Notes: generated from the sequence alone by a model not told the origin. Positions 1-9,005 are shown, numbered from the stretch's first letter. The stretch is 48,519 bases of DNA from an uncultured Rhodospirillales bacterium (GCA_903822185.1 CAIJOA010000002.1:1-48519), one strand, 5' to 3'. Made by a program: numbers and translations.

Positions 1-1
1 C

Positions 2-367
2 CGGGAGCGCTTGACCACCTTGAGCAGCATCCTAAGCAATGCCGAAATGAGCGAATTTCTCGAGGCCTATCTTGCCAACGTCGCGGGGCGGATGACGCAG
101 ATGAAGGTCTGCATCGACGGCGCCGATTTCAGCGGCGTCGCGCGTGAAGGGCACACCGTTATCAGTACGGCCGGCAATGCCGGCGCCGTCCGCGTCAGTG
201 AACTGGCGCGTGCGATCGAGGAACGGGCCAAGGAAAGCGATACCGTGACGATCGGGCATCTCTATGCGGAGATCGAGAAAGCATCGGTCGCTGCGTCGGC
301 GGCGCTACGCGCCTGGCTCGACAGCCGCGTCTCCGCTTCGGTCCAACTCGCTGTGGGGGGTATCTGA
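2..367 (+). CDS. HPt (histidine phosphotransfer) domain protein, 5' end cut by window
   Basis: This is a helical phosphotransfer module of about 120 residues. Around residue 48 (counted from the TTG at 11) it has a GHTVISTAGNAGA motif that aligns with the HPt signature AHxLKGxAGxxGA, so His48 is the likely phospho-acceptor. The usual Lys-Gly after the histidine is replaced by Ile-Ser, which is atypical. The frame is open to the window edge, so the true start, or a larger hybrid kinase, probably lies upstream. The stop codon is one base before the ATG of the receiver protein, so the two are almost certainly co-transcribed and probably partners in one phosphorelay. The HPt call comes from the motif and length. 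No kinase is visible in the window. Confidence 0.7.
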   Translation, partial: RERLTTLSSILSNAEMSEFLEAYLANVAGRMTQMKVCIDGADFSGVAREGHTVISTAGNAGAVRVSELARAIEERAKESDTVTIGHLYAEIEKASVAASAALRAWLDSRVSASVQLAVGGI

Positions 368-368
368 G

Positions 369-800
369 ATGGATACACCGATTCCGATCAACAGTTCGGG
401 CAATAGCTCGAAGGTCATTCTCGGTGTCGATGACGCGCCGGAGAATCTGATTCTTTTGAAGGGCGCGGTTACGGCCGGCGGTTATTCCTTCGTCGGCGCC
501 AAGAGCGGCATCGAGTGTTTATCCCTCCTCGTCCGCGTCGTGCCGCGCCTCATTCTGCTCGACATCGAAATGCCGGAGATGGACGGCTTCGAAGTCTGCC
601 GTCGCATCCGTATGGACGGCAATCTGCGGAGCGTCCCGGTCGCATTCCTCACCGCGCGCAAGACGGCGGAAGACGTGCGCACCGGCATGGACGTCGGCGG
701 CAACGACTTCATCATCAAGCCGTTCGATGTCGTTAAGCTGTTGGAGCGGATCCGTCATTGGACCAGCTACCGGCCGACACGCAACGCGAGTTACGGCTGA
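369..800 (+). CDS. Single-domain response regulator (CheY-like receiver)
   Basis: This 143-residue protein is essentially one receiver domain. The acidic pair is D21-D22, the phospho-acceptor is D65 in LLDIEMPEMDG, the switch Thr is T95 in FLTA, and the conserved lysine is K117 in IKPFD. No output domain follows, so it probably acts by protein-protein contact or relays phosphate to the HPt protein ending one base upstream. I chose the ATG at 369, directly after the HPt stop; an upstream in-frame extension would overlap the HPt gene. The target is unknown. A chemotaxis or developmental relay is possible, but no chemotaxis genes lie in the window. Confidence 0.85.
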   Translation: MDTPIPINSSGNSSKVILGVDDAPENLILLKGAVTAGGYSFVGAKSGIECLSLLVRVVPRLILLDIEMPEMDGFEVCRRIRMDGNLRSVPVAFLTARKTAEDVRTGMDVGGNDFIIKPFDVVKLLERIRHWTSYRPTRNASYG

Positions 801-804
801 CCCA

Positions 805-2355
805 TTAGGGCTTCGGTTCCTCGACGAAACGCGGGAAGACGCCTTCGGGCTTCGGCAAAACGGTACCGCCTTTGAGCGGTGTCGCGAGGGCCAGGAAATC
901 GCGCTGGTCTTCGGGTACGCATAGCTGATCGAGCAGCTTGGCGGCCGCCGTCGGCACGACCGGCTGCGTCAGGATCGCAAGCTGGCGGATCACTTCGGTC
1001 AGGACATAGAGAACGGTTCCCATCCGCGCAGGATCTGTCTTGCGCAACGACCAGGGCGCTTGCTCATCGACATAACGGTTGGCGTCGCCGATGACGGCCC
1101 AGACTGCTTCGAGACCGCGATGGAACGTCTGCTCGGAAAATTCCGTGCGAAGCTTCGGTAACAGATCGTGCGCCGCTTTCAGCATCGTCTCGTCGGCGGG
1201 CGTGAAGGCTGCCGGTACCGGCAACGTCGCGTCGCAGTTCTTGTGAATGAAGCTCAACACGCGCTGCGCCAGATTGCCGAAGTCATTGGCGAGGTCGCTG
1301 TTGATGCGGCCGACCATGGCGCGATGCGAGAAATCGCCATCGCTGCCGAAGGGCAATTCGCGCAGCATAAAATAGCGCAGGGAATCGACGCCGTATTTCG
1401 CGGCGAGGTCGTTCGCGGTGACGAAATTGCCCAGCGACTTCGACATCTTCTGGCCTTCGACGGTCCACCAGCCATGGCCGAAGATGCGCTTCGGCACCGG
1501 CAGACCGGCCGCCATCAGGAAGGCTGGCCAATAGACGCAGTGGAAGCGGATGATGTCCTTGCCGACCATATGCAGATCGGCGGGCCAGAAGGTCTTGTAG
1601 TCGGCAGCGTCGGTATCGGGATAGCCGACGGCGGTCAGGTAGTTCGTCAGCGCATCGAGCCACACATACATGACGTGCTTCTCGTTGCCCGGAACCGGCA
1701 CGCCCCATTTGAAGCTGGTGCGCGAGATCGATAGATCCCGCAGCTCGCCTTTGACGAAGCTCTCGATTTCATTCAGGCGCGCACGGGGGGCAATGAAGTC
1801 GGGATGCGACTTGTAATATTCGAGCAACGGCTCACGCCATTTCGACAGGCGGAAGAAGTAGTTCTCCTCCTCGACCCATTCGACCTCGGCGCCGGTTGGG
1901 GCGAGTTTGGTGCCGGGCGTCTTACCGGGAATGAGTTCGCTTTCCTCGTAGAACGCCTCGTCGCGCACCGAATACCAACCGGCGAATTTGTCGAGATAGA
2001 TCTCGCCGCGCTTTTCCAATTCCAACCACAGCGCCTGGCTGGCTTTGATGTGACGCGGTTCGGTCGTCCGGATGAACTGATCGTTGCTGACATTCATCAG
2101 CACGTTCATGTCGCGGAAGTTTTGGGAAACGCGGTCGCAGAAAACCTGGGGATCGATGCCGGCGTTGCGTGCGGACCGGTCGATCTTCTGGCCGTGTTCG
2201 TCCGTCCCGGTCAGGAACATGACCTTCCGGCCATCGAGCCGCATGAACCGCGCCAGGGCATCCACCGCCACCGTCGTGTAGGCGTGGCCAATATGGGGCG
2301 AATCGTTGACGTAATAGATCGGCGTCGTGACGTAGAAAGGCTCGCCGGCGGCCAT
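805..2355 (-). CDS. metG: Methionyl-tRNA synthetase
   Basis: This enzyme charges tRNA-Met with methionine in the cytoplasm. The 516-residue protein has the class I signature HIGH at residues 21-24 (SPHIGHAYTT) and a KMSKS loop near residue 303 (GQKMSKSLGN). It also has the conserved TGTDEHG segment and a C-terminal anticodon-binding helical region. The length and the lack of a C-terminal EMAP-like extension fit the short alphaproteobacterial form. It is the last gene of the minus-strand run that includes tmk and holB, starting 21 bases after holB ends. It converges on the response regulator with a 4-base gap, and no terminator is visible between them. Confidence 0.97.
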   Translation of the reverse strand: MAAGEPFYVTTPIYYVNDSPHIGHAYTTVAVDALARFMRLDGRKVMFLTGTDEHGQKIDRSARNAGIDPQVFCDRVSQNFRDMNVLMNVSNDQFIRTTEPRHIKASQALWLELEKRGEIYLDKFAGWYSVRDEAFYEESELIPGKTPGTKLAPTGAEVEWVEEENYFFRLSKWREPLLEYYKSHPDFIAPRARLNEIESFVKGELRDLSISRTSFKWGVPVPGNEKHVMYVWLDALTNYLTAVGYPDTDAADYKTFWPADLHMVGKDIIRFHCVYWPAFLMAAGLPVPKRIFGHGWWTVEGQKMSKSLGNFVTANDLAAKYGVDSLRYFMLRELPFGSDGDFSHRAMVGRINSDLANDFGNLAQRVLSFIHKNCDATLPVPAAFTPADETMLKAAHDLLPKLRTEFSEQTFHRGLEAVWAVIGDANRYVDEQAPWSLRKTDPARMGTVLYVLTEVIRQLAILTQPVVPTAAAKLLDQLCVPEDQRDFLALATPLKGGTVLPKPEGVFPRFVEEPKP

Positions 2356-2376
2356 AAGAACTCCTGGGGCGCTGCG

Positions 2377-3495
2377 TTAGCGCGCCGCTTCTTCGAGGGT
2401 GAAAAAGGCATTCAGCACGACCTGCTTGCGGTCGAGATTGATGCCTTCAGCTTGAGCAAAGAGATGGGTGAGTTTTTCCCATACCGCCACCCATTGATCA
2501 AGGCCGCGCCGTCCGGCCAGCCGGCGCATGATGCGCTCATCCTCGGTCCGTGGTGACTCGGCAACCGTGCCGAGGGCGATCAAACGGGCGATCGAGGCAG
2601 GCAAAAGTTCGGCCAAAAGGGAAAAACTATCCTCGCCGCCGGTTCGTGACAGCCGATCGGCGAAGCTATGCAGTTCCTCGGAGTTAAGTTTAGGAAGTTC
2701 ATTCAACAGACTGAATATACTATTATATATATCGACGCCATCGCTGGCTGCGAGTTCGAGCGCGCGACCGATGCTGCCCTCTCCAAGACGCGCCAAAATA
2801 GCTTGGTTATCGCTTGAAAGATCGGGTCTAAAGCCCTCTAAAAGCTTCTCAATGACCGGTCGTTCAAGTGGTTTGAGAGGAAGTGTGCGGCAGCGTGACC
2901 GAATGGTCAGAAGCAGCCGGCCTGGATTATCGCTACAAACGAGCAAGACCGTTTGTTTTGGTGGCTCCTCAAGAATCTTGAGTAACCCATTGGCAGCATG
3001 GGTATTCATCAGATCGGCACCATCGACGATGACGGACCGCCAGCCGCCTTGGGACGAGGTCAGATGCAGGAACTCACCGACCACGCGGGCGTCCTCGGCC
3101 ACGATCTCGCGCCGCTGTCGTTTGCGCTTGGGGTCGAAGCCCCGCTCGACCACCAACAGATCGGGATGACTTCCCGAGGCGACGAGCCGGAACGCCGGAT
3201 GGCTGGGCGAGATCGTCAGGGATGTCGCCGGCGCCGCAAACAACCCGCCCCCGCCTTCGGCCCCCTCGGCAAAGAGAAACCGCGCAAAACGGTAGGCCAG
3301 CGTCGCCTTACCGATGCCGTGCGGACCGGTGATGAGCCAGGCATGCGGCAGACGCCCGGCATTGAATGCCTGGAGCAAGACGGCCTCGGCGGCCTCATGT
3401 CCGATGAGAGAAGTATTCTCACGGGGAAGCAGGATCGCTGCGGGCTCGGTGCCGCCTGCTACGTCGTCGTCCTCGAAATCCTCGTCCTCGGCCAT
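2377..3495 (-). CDS. holB: DNA polymerase III, delta' subunit
   Basis: This is the delta' subunit of the clamp-loader complex at the replication fork. The 372-residue AAA+ protein has a Walker A segment GPHGIGKATLAYRFA near residue 60. It has a Walker B/sensor region (VIDGADLMNTHAANGLLKILEEPP) and an SRC-type arginine motif (IRSRCRTLPLKP) typical of clamp-loader subunits. The ATG lies one base after the tmk stop, so translation is tightly coupled. Synteny tmk-holB-metG is standard in alphaproteobacteria. Part of the C-terminal third is less GC-rich, including an AT stretch near 2710-2735, but the frame is intact. Confidence 0.95.
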   Translation of the reverse strand: MAEDEDFEDDDVAGGTEPAAILLPRENTSLIGHEAAEAVLLQAFNAGRLPHAWLITGPHGIGKATLAYRFARFLFAEGAEGGGGLFAAPATSLTISPSHPAFRLVASGSHPDLLVVERGFDPKRKRQRREIVAEDARVVGEFLHLTSSQGGWRSVIVDGADLMNTHAANGLLKILEEPPKQTVLLVCSDNPGRLLLTIRSRCRTLPLKPLERPVIEKLLEGFRPDLSSDNQAILARLGEGSIGRALELAASDGVDIYNSIFSLLNELPKLNSEELHSFADRLSRTGGEDSFSLLAELLPASIARLIALGTVAESPRTEDERIMRRLAGRRGLDQWVAVWEKLTHLFAQAEGINLDRKQVVLNAFFTLEEAAR

Positions 3496-3496
3496 C

Positions 3497-4132
3497 TCAG
3501 AGCTTCAACCCGAGACGGGCCGTTACGACCGCCAGCAGGCTGGCCGTCACGGCGTCGATATCCTGGGTCGCGTCGATGACGGCGCAGCGGTTCGGTTCCA
3601 GGCGGGCGATGGTGAGGAAGCCTTGGCGGACCCGTGCGTGGAACTCGGTCGCTTTGCTCTCGAACCGCGTCTCCCCGCCGCGCCGTTGCGCCGCCCGGGC
3701 TAGACCTTGCTCGACCGGCAGATCGAGGATGATGGTCAAATCGGGTACGAAATCCGCAGCGATGAGATTGTGCAATTCGGCCAACCGCTGCAGCGGCACG
3801 CCGCCGGCATAGCCTTGATAAGCCGTGGTCGAATCAACAAACCGGTCGCAGACGACGTAGCTGCCTTTATCGAGCGCCGGCCAAACCGTTTCGACCAGAT
3901 GGCACCGCCGCGCGGCGACCATCAACAGCGCCTCGCTGATCGCGTCCCAGCGTTCCGGCGCCCCATTGAGGAGCAAGCCGCGAATATCCTCGGCCCCGGC
4001 GGCATCGCCCGGCTCACGCGTCCCGACCGCGGCGATGCCTGCGGCCGTCAACGCGGCCACGAGACGCTTTTGTTGAGTGGACTTGCCTGCGCCCTCGCCG
4101 CCTTCCAGCGTGATGAACTTGCCGCGCGTCAG
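3497..4132 (-). CDS. tmk: Thymidylate kinase, probable CTG start
   Basis: This enzyme phosphorylates dTMP to dTDP. The usual start codons in this frame begin only after the P-loop (ATG at 4060). Reading back in frame gives TRGKFITLEGGEGAGKST, the expected thymidylate-kinase N terminus. No ATG, GTG or TTG precedes it in frame. The codon where family members carry Met is CTG at 4132-4130, which overlaps the TGA of the upstream carboxypeptidase gene by four bases (CTGA). With that start the protein is 211 residues, the normal length. The DRFVDSTTAYQGYAGG motif is present. CTG initiation by translational coupling is an inference; the P-loop reading is seen directly. Confidence 0.92.
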   Translation of the reverse strand: MTRGKFITLEGGEGAGKSTQQKRLVAALTAAGIAAVGTREPGDAAGAEDIRGLLLNGAPERWDAISEALLMVAARRCHLVETVWPALDKGSYVVCDRFVDSTTAYQGYAGGVPLQRLAELHNLIAADFVPDLTIILDLPVEQGLARAAQRRGGETRFESKATEFHARVRQGFLTIARLEPNRCAVIDATQDIDAVTASLLAVVTARLGLKL

Positions 4133-5289
4133 TTTTTGCGCCCGAAGATGAGATAGCCGGCCGCCAGTGCTGCACGGGAGAAACCGCCGACGCGATCGAC
4201 CGCACGGCTCACCACCAAGGGAACGTCGATATCCTGCGTATCGGGCGCCGTGATGTGCAGCGTACCGACTTTCTGGCCCTGGGCGATCGGCGCCTGAGCA
4301 GGATGGTCATAAACCACCGTCACCTTCATCCCCGACCGCGAACGGCGCGGCAGTGCGACGAAGACATCCGATGCGACCGTCGCTGGCACATTGGCCGTCG
4401 TGCCGAGCCATACCGGCGCGTCATCGACCGGATCGCCGGCCTTCACCAGCTTGTAGTCGGCCCATTCGCGATAGGCCCATTCGAGCAGCTTTTCGGCTTC
4501 CTGGCCGCGTTCCTTCATGCTCTTCATGCCGCTCAATACTTCGACGACGCGGCGGCCGTTACGAAGCGCGGTGACGGTGATGCCATAACCAGCCTCTTCC
4601 GTGTGGCCGGTCTTCATGCCATCGACGCCGATATCTTTGTAGAGCAGCGGATTGCGGTTTCCCTGCTTGATGTTGTTGTAGGTGAATTCCTTTTCGGAAT
4701 CGTAGTGGAAGTATTCCGGGAACTCCATGATCAGCGCGCGCGCCAGCTTCGACAGGTCACGTGCGGTCACATATTCGTCGGGATCGGGCAACCCATCGAC
4801 ATTGGCGAAATGGCTGTCTTTGAGGCCGAGCTTTTGTGCCGCTTCGTTCATCTGCTGGACGAAAGCATCGACGCTGCCGGCCAAGCCTTCGGCAAGGACG
4901 ATACAGGCATCGTTGCCTGACTGAATGATCATGCCGCGGATAAGATCTTCGACCTTCACCTGCGCGCCGAGCGGCACGAACATGTTCGATTCATTCGTCT
5001 TGTGCTTGGCCCAGGCGCGCTCGCTCACCGGCAAGGTGTCGTCGAGCTTCACCCGTCCTGCCTTGATGTAGGAATAGACCACATAGGCGGTCATGATCTT
5101 ACTCATCGACGCCGGCGGCATGCGCGTATCTGCGCCTTTGTCGAACAGCACGGTGCCGGTGTCGAAGTCGATGACGATCGCGGTCCGCGCGGCTGTGTCG
5201 ATCGTAGGCGGCGCCGCGACGGCAAACGACGCCGTCAGGAAGACGGTCGCGCTCAGGACGGCTGCAGTGACGGCGGGAATGGTTTTCAT
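4129..5289 (-). CDS. dacC: D-alanyl-D-alanine carboxypeptidase (class C-type low-molecular-mass PBP)
   Basis: This is a periplasmic serine enzyme that trims the terminal D-Ala from peptidoglycan pentapeptides. From the ATG at 5289 the protein has 386 residues and a signal peptide ending near AVAAP (residues 25-27). It carries the three penicillin-binding motifs: SxxK at S61-K64 (ASMSKIMT), SGN near 121 (QSGNDA) and KTG near 225 (DGMKTGHT). A C-terminal beta domain (PBP5_C-like) and a hydrophobic tail near the end (AALAAGYLIFG) follow. An upstream in-frame ATG at 5337 would put 16 polar residues before the signal peptide, so I rejected it. The dacA, dacC and dacF names are interchangeable here. 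The stop overlaps the tmk start. Confidence 0.93.
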   Translation of the reverse strand: MKTIPAVTAAVLSATVFLTASFAVAAPPTIDTAARTAIVIDFDTGTVLFDKGADTRMPPASMSKIMTAYVVYSYIKAGRVKLDDTLPVSERAWAKHKTNESNMFVPLGAQVKVEDLIRGMIIQSGNDACIVLAEGLAGSVDAFVQQMNEAAQKLGLKDSHFANVDGLPDPDEYVTARDLSKLARALIMEFPEYFHYDSEKEFTYNNIKQGNRNPLLYKDIGVDGMKTGHTEEAGYGITVTALRNGRRVVEVLSGMKSMKERGQEAEKLLEWAYREWADYKLVKAGDPVDDAPVWLGTTANVPATVASDVFVALPRRSRSGMKVTVVYDHPAQAPIAQGQKVGTLHITAPDTQDIDVPLVVSRAVDRVGGFSRAALAAGYLIFGRKN

Positions 5290-5348
5290 GCGGCAATACT
5301 CGGTTTCAAAACGCCGCCAGCATAGCGGCAATAACATCGAATTCGAAT

Positions 5349-6311
5349 TCAGTTCACGACGATCTTGGCTTCCGGCGAGGTATTGATGACCTGCTCCAAC
5401 AAGGCATCGGCCTGATCGACCGACGGCATCGGCCCGACGCGGACGCGATACATCGTCATGCCGTTGACCTTGACGCTGGTCACGTTCGCCGGTCCGAATT
5501 TGTCGAGCGCCGTCTTCAGCCGTACCGCGCGATCGACATCGGCGAACGAGCCTGCCTGGACGAACAGATTGGTCGGCTTGACCGGAACCTGACGAATGCT
5601 TTGCGGCAGTTTCGGCTCGGCGACGGCTTCGCCGGGTTGAACTGAAGCTGCGACAGGGGCTGTTGCCGGCAAAACGGTTTGATTGGCGACGGCTACCGTG
5701 GAAGGTGGCGGCGGGAGCGCTTCGGCAGCGACCTTGGTGAGCGGCGCGGCTTGCGGCGGCGGCGACGCCGCGGCTGCCGTGTCCGATGGATCGGTACCAC
5801 GACGGCCGGCAAGGCTAGCGACCTGGATAGTCTCGGGGACCATGATCTGCACCCGGACCTTGGCCGTGCCCTGCCCTTCATAGCCGAGCAGTTGCGCCGC
5901 GTGGCGCGACAGGTCGATGATGCGGCTGCGCGCATAGGGACCGCGATCGTTGACGCGGACGAGGATCGAGCGGCCGTTATCGAGATTGGTGACGCGCACG
6001 ACGCTCGGCATCGGCAAGGTGCGATGCGCCGCGGTCACTTCGTTGAGATCGAAAATCTCGCCGTTCGCGGTGTATTTGCCGTGAAACTGTTCGCCGTACC
6101 AGGAGGCGACGCCGGTCTCGTTATAGTTCCAGTCCTCGGCCGGGTAGTACCAGGTGCCGTTGATCTGATACGGGTTACCGACCTTGTAGAAGCCTTTGCC
6201 GTTGCCGGGCGGCACTTCGCTCTTGGTCGGGGTATTCGTCGATGTGCCGCAGGCAGCGAGCAGCAGCGCGATGGCGCCGAGGATCGCAAAACGAAATGGC
6301 CGCTGCGTCAT
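5349..6311 (-). CDS. rlpA: RlpA-family septal-ring lytic transglycosylase, lipoprotein with SPOR domain
   Basis: RlpA cleaves denuded glycan strands at the septum. The protein starts MTQRPFRF and has a lipobox with Cys21 (ALLLAAC), so it should be outer-membrane anchored. A double-psi beta-barrel domain spans roughly residues 65-150, with the family hallmarks GVASWYGEQFHGKYTANGE and VRVNDRGPY. A Pro/Ala-rich linker follows, then a SPOR domain at about 240-320 (LFVQAGSFADVDRA) that would bind denuded peptidoglycan. An ATG at 6338 would add nine polar residues and overlap the MltB stop; I prefer 6311. It sits between a lytic transglycosylase and a carboxypeptidase gene in one cell-wall block. 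Confidence 0.93.
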   Translation of the reverse strand: MTQRPFRFAILGAIALLLAACGTSTNTPTKSEVPPGNGKGFYKVGNPYQINGTWYYPAEDWNYNETGVASWYGEQFHGKYTANGEIFDLNEVTAAHRTLPMPSVVRVTNLDNGRSILVRVNDRGPYARSRIIDLSRHAAQLLGYEGQGTAKVRVQIMVPETIQVASLAGRRGTDPSDTAAAASPPPQAAPLTKVAAEALPPPPSTVAVANQTVLPATAPVAASVQPGEAVAEPKLPQSIRQVPVKPTNLFVQAGSFADVDRAVRLKTALDKFGPANVTSVKVNGMTMYRVRVGPMPSVDQADALLEQVINTSPEAKIVVN

Positions 6312-6334
6312 CCGGTCATGACCCCGAACCATGC

Positions 6335-7294
6335 TCAATTGACGCTATCGGCGAGGTAGCCGACAGCGACCGCAAAAGAGCTAGAGTTATTCCAACGCAA
6401 AATCACGTTAAAATTATCATAGGCGAGGAAGCTGGGACCGTCGCTGCCGCCGGGCTGTAACAAGAAGGCGCGTTGCTGCGGGTCGGCTTGAAGCGCTCTG
6501 CCGTCGGAGAGCGTAACGCCCAGCTTGGCCCATTCGCCGATGGTGCGTTTCTGATCCTTGCCGGCAAGCGACGAATCAAATCCCGGCGGCACCCGCACGG
6601 TATCGCCCCACCGTTGATCGGCTTTCCATCCAACATGCGACAGGTAGTTCGCGATCGACGCGAACACATCGTCGAGCTTATTCCAGATATCGGGACCGCC
6701 ACTGCCGCCATAGCTGACCGCATAAGCGAGATAGCTCGACGGCATGAACTGGCTCTGCCCCATCGCGCCGGCCCAGGAGCCGATCATGGTATGCGGATCG
6801 ATGCCGTCGGTTTGAATAATCTGCAGCGCGTTGATCAGCTCTTTGCGGAAGAACGCGGCGCGGCGGCCGTCATAAGCAAGGGTCGCCAACGAGGCGATGA
6901 CCGAGAAATTCCCGATATTGCCGCCGAAATTGGTCTCGATGCCCCACAAGGCGACGATGTAACGCGGCGGCACGCCATACCGCGCGCCGATCGTGTCCAG
7001 CAGTCCCTTGTTATCGATATAGCGTTGCCGCGCCGTATCACGGCGGGTCTGGGATACGACCCGGTCGAGATATTGCTGAAAGGTCAGCTTCGATTCAGGC
7101 TGGCTATGATCGAGTTCGATGACGCGAGGGATCGGCTGGACGCCGGCGAGGGCGCGATCGAGGGTCGCGGCACTGATTCCTTGCGCCATCGCGTCCTGGC
7201 GCATGCCGCGCAGCCAGGTATTGAAATCGGTATCCGCCGCCTTGGCGGGCATCGCCAGGCAGAGAAGAAACAGGCCGAGGATTAGTCGATGCAT
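6335..7294 (-). CDS. mltB: Lytic murein transglycosylase, MltB family
   Basis: This is a periplasmic enzyme cleaving the MurNAc-GlcNAc bond to give 1,6-anhydro ends. It has 319 residues with a signal peptide cleaved after AKA (residues 17-19). The SLT_2 (MltB) domain covers most of the rest. The catalytic glutamate is probably E120 in LWGIETNFGG, followed by the conserved IGNFSVIASLATLAYDGRR and FFRKEL segments. GAMGQSQFMPSSYL is also typical of the family. I see no Cys lipobox, so this is a soluble form unlike E. coli MltB. It is the first gene of the run that continues into rlpA, dacC, tmk, holB and metG. Confidence 0.93.
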   Translation of the reverse strand: MHRLILGLFLLCLAMPAKAADTDFNTWLRGMRQDAMAQGISAATLDRALAGVQPIPRVIELDHSQPESKLTFQQYLDRVVSQTRRDTARQRYIDNKGLLDTIGARYGVPPRYIVALWGIETNFGGNIGNFSVIASLATLAYDGRRAAFFRKELINALQIIQTDGIDPHTMIGSWAGAMGQSQFMPSSYLAYAVSYGGSGGPDIWNKLDDVFASIANYLSHVGWKADQRWGDTVRVPPGFDSSLAGKDQKRTIGEWAKLGVTLSDGRALQADPQQRAFLLQPGGSDGPSFLAYDNFNVILRWNNSSSFAVAVGYLADSVN

Positions 7295-7398
7295 TCCTTA
7301 GGCATACTAAAGCCTGCGACGTGTTTCCATAGTCCAGATGGCTCTGCCACAATTCATCACAGTGGGTGCCGAGTCGGGCGTTTCCGACTCGTATCGCT

Positions 7399-8244
7399 TC
7401 ACGGTTTGATGATCTGTTCCCGCGCTTTTGCGAGCAGCGATTCGGGCATCGGCGATGAACGGCGGGCCTCGAGGTCGAAATGCACCCCGGCTTGATAATA
7501 CCGGGCCAGGCGACGTCCGCCGTCCTGGGCGTACATTTCGTGGACGATCTTCACCGAGGATTTGCCCAACTCGAGAATACCGCTCGCCATCGCGACTCCC
7601 TCGCCGACTGCGGGCCGCGGCGGGAACAGTTCCAGCCGCGTATCGAAGGTGGCGAAACCGCGCTTCTCGTTGCGCATATAGGTGCTGGTCATGCCGGCGG
7701 CGTTCATGTTGACGAGATTGGCCGTCGAGAACCGATCGACGAACCCGAATAACGACAGACGCCCGTCCTCGTTTGCCTGCCAGCTTTTGACCCGGCTAAG
7801 GCCGGTCGGAACCGGGCCGCGCTTTTCCGGCAGCTTCACCGGCTCGAACGGCATCTCCGTCCATGGCATGATCGAGGCTTGCAACCCGGCCTGCACATGA
7901 GCCCAGGCATCGCCATCGGGTGAATTCAGCGTGATGATCTGCTCGGCCGAGGTCGTCGTCGGGCCGCCCATGCCGTTGGTCGCGATATGGCCGATCCGCA
8001 CGGTCGCCGCATCGACCGCGATGATGCCGCTGCGAATAGCGATCGGATCGCCGGCGCGAAGTTCGGTGAGGTACCGTGTCGAAATGTTGAGCGTCTGCCA
8101 GCGGCGGCCCGGCGCGCGTTGCCGCATCAATTCATAAGCGGCATCGCCGAAACGCTCGACATAATAAGCGATATTGAGATGGCCGAAGGCGTCGCACTCC
8201 TGAATGAGAACGCCACCACGATAGGTTTCGATCGCGTCGGTCAT
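7399..8244 (-). CDS. Acyl-CoA thioesterase-like double-hotdog protein
   Basis: The 281-residue protein starts at the ATG at 8244, which overlaps the stop of the aldolase-like gene (ATGA). An in-frame ATG ten codons earlier lies inside that gene. The N-terminal half contains ECDAFGHLNIAYYVERFGDA, which matches the 4-hydroxybenzoyl-CoA thioesterase signature DxFGHxNxxxY. The second half repeats a hotdog-like pattern around MNAAGMTSTYM. The likely role is hydrolysis of an acyl- or aroyl-CoA, or a carrier-bound intermediate, in the cytoplasm. It ends the operon with a class II aldolase, a transporter, an FAD monooxygenase and a binding protein, which suggests the product of an aromatic degradation route. 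The substrate is not known. Confidence 0.75.
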   Translation of the reverse strand: MTDAIETYRGGVLIQECDAFGHLNIAYYVERFGDAAYELMRQRAPGRRWQTLNISTRYLTELRAGDPIAIRSGIIAVDAATVRIGHIATNGMGGPTTTSAEQIITLNSPDGDAWAHVQAGLQASIMPWTEMPFEPVKLPEKRGPVPTGLSRVKSWQANEDGRLSLFGFVDRFSTANLVNMNAAGMTSTYMRNEKRGFATFDTRLELFPPRPAVGEGVAMASGILELGKSSVKIVHEMYAQDGGRRLARYYQAGVHFDLEARRSSPMPESLLAKAREQIIKP

Positions 8245-9005
8245 CGCTTTACTCCAAGCGCCTGCTTCTTCCACATCGCCCAGGCGCGCTCGTTGGTGTT
8301 CTCGACGGTTTCGACGCAGAGCGCGACCTCGTCGTCCTGAAGATACGTAACCTCGCCGCCCATGCGCATCGCATCCAACTGAAGCTTCGCGTTGAGCGCG
8401 GCATAGATCGCGCGATAGACCACGAGATGAAGAGAGTCGGCAACGATGGTCGCGCCATGGCCGCGCATTAGCACCATCGGCTTGTCGGCGAGAACGCCGG
8501 CGAGCGCATGGCCCATCTGAGGCGAACGGATCAGCATCTGACCATCGTTCGCGAAACGCCGGATCTCGAACACCGGAACGCCCAAACCGACCATCGCGCT
8601 CATATGATACATTGGGCGCAGCGGTGCGCCGGTCGTGCCGAACGGAATGAGTGGCGGGGCATGCGAATGAATCACCGCCATGACGTCCGGCCGCGCCTTA
8701 TAGATTTCGCCGTGGATGAAGCGCTCGCTGTAGTGCCGTTCGTTGCGGTCAGGGACCGGCACGCTATCAAGAGTAAATTCGCGAATCTCAGCGCGGGTCA
8801 CGATCCCCGGCGCGACATAGGACGACATGACGTAGCGTTCGGGGTCTTTGTCGTGCCGGGCACTGACATGACCGAAGCCGTCGAGAATGTCGTGATCGAA
8901 CAGGATCAAATTCGCGGCCACGATATCATCGACGAGATCGCGCGACGCGGTGATGATGCGGGTGGACTTGGGCTTGGTGATTTTGGCGGCTTTTTTTGCA
9001 GGCAT
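8241..9005 (-). CDS. Class II aldolase/adducin-family protein
   Basis: This 254-residue cytoplasmic protein has the zinc-site residues of class II aldolases: E100 in FIHGEIY, H113 and H115 in AVIHSHAPP, and a third His near 182 (MRGHGATIV). The N terminus is Lys/Ala-rich and looks disordered for about 15 residues. Members include fuculose-phosphate aldolase and the decarboxylases or aldolases of hydroxylated aromatic or heteroaromatic degradation. The sequence does not decide between these. It overlaps the thioesterase gene by four bases and follows the transporter gene by 55, so all probably belong to one catabolic unit. Confidence 0.85.
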   Translation of the reverse strand: MPAKKAAKITKPKSTRIITASRDLVDDIVAANLILFDHDILDGFGHVSARHDKDPERYVMSSYVAPGIVTRAEIREFTLDSVPVPDRNERHYSERFIHGEIYKARPDVMAVIHSHAPPLIPFGTTGAPLRPMYHMSAMVGLGVPVFEIRRFANDGQMLIRSPQMGHALAGVLADKPMVLMRGHGATIVADSLHLVVYRAIYAALNAKLQLDAMRMGGEVTYLQDDEVALCVETVENTNERAWAMWKKQALGVKR

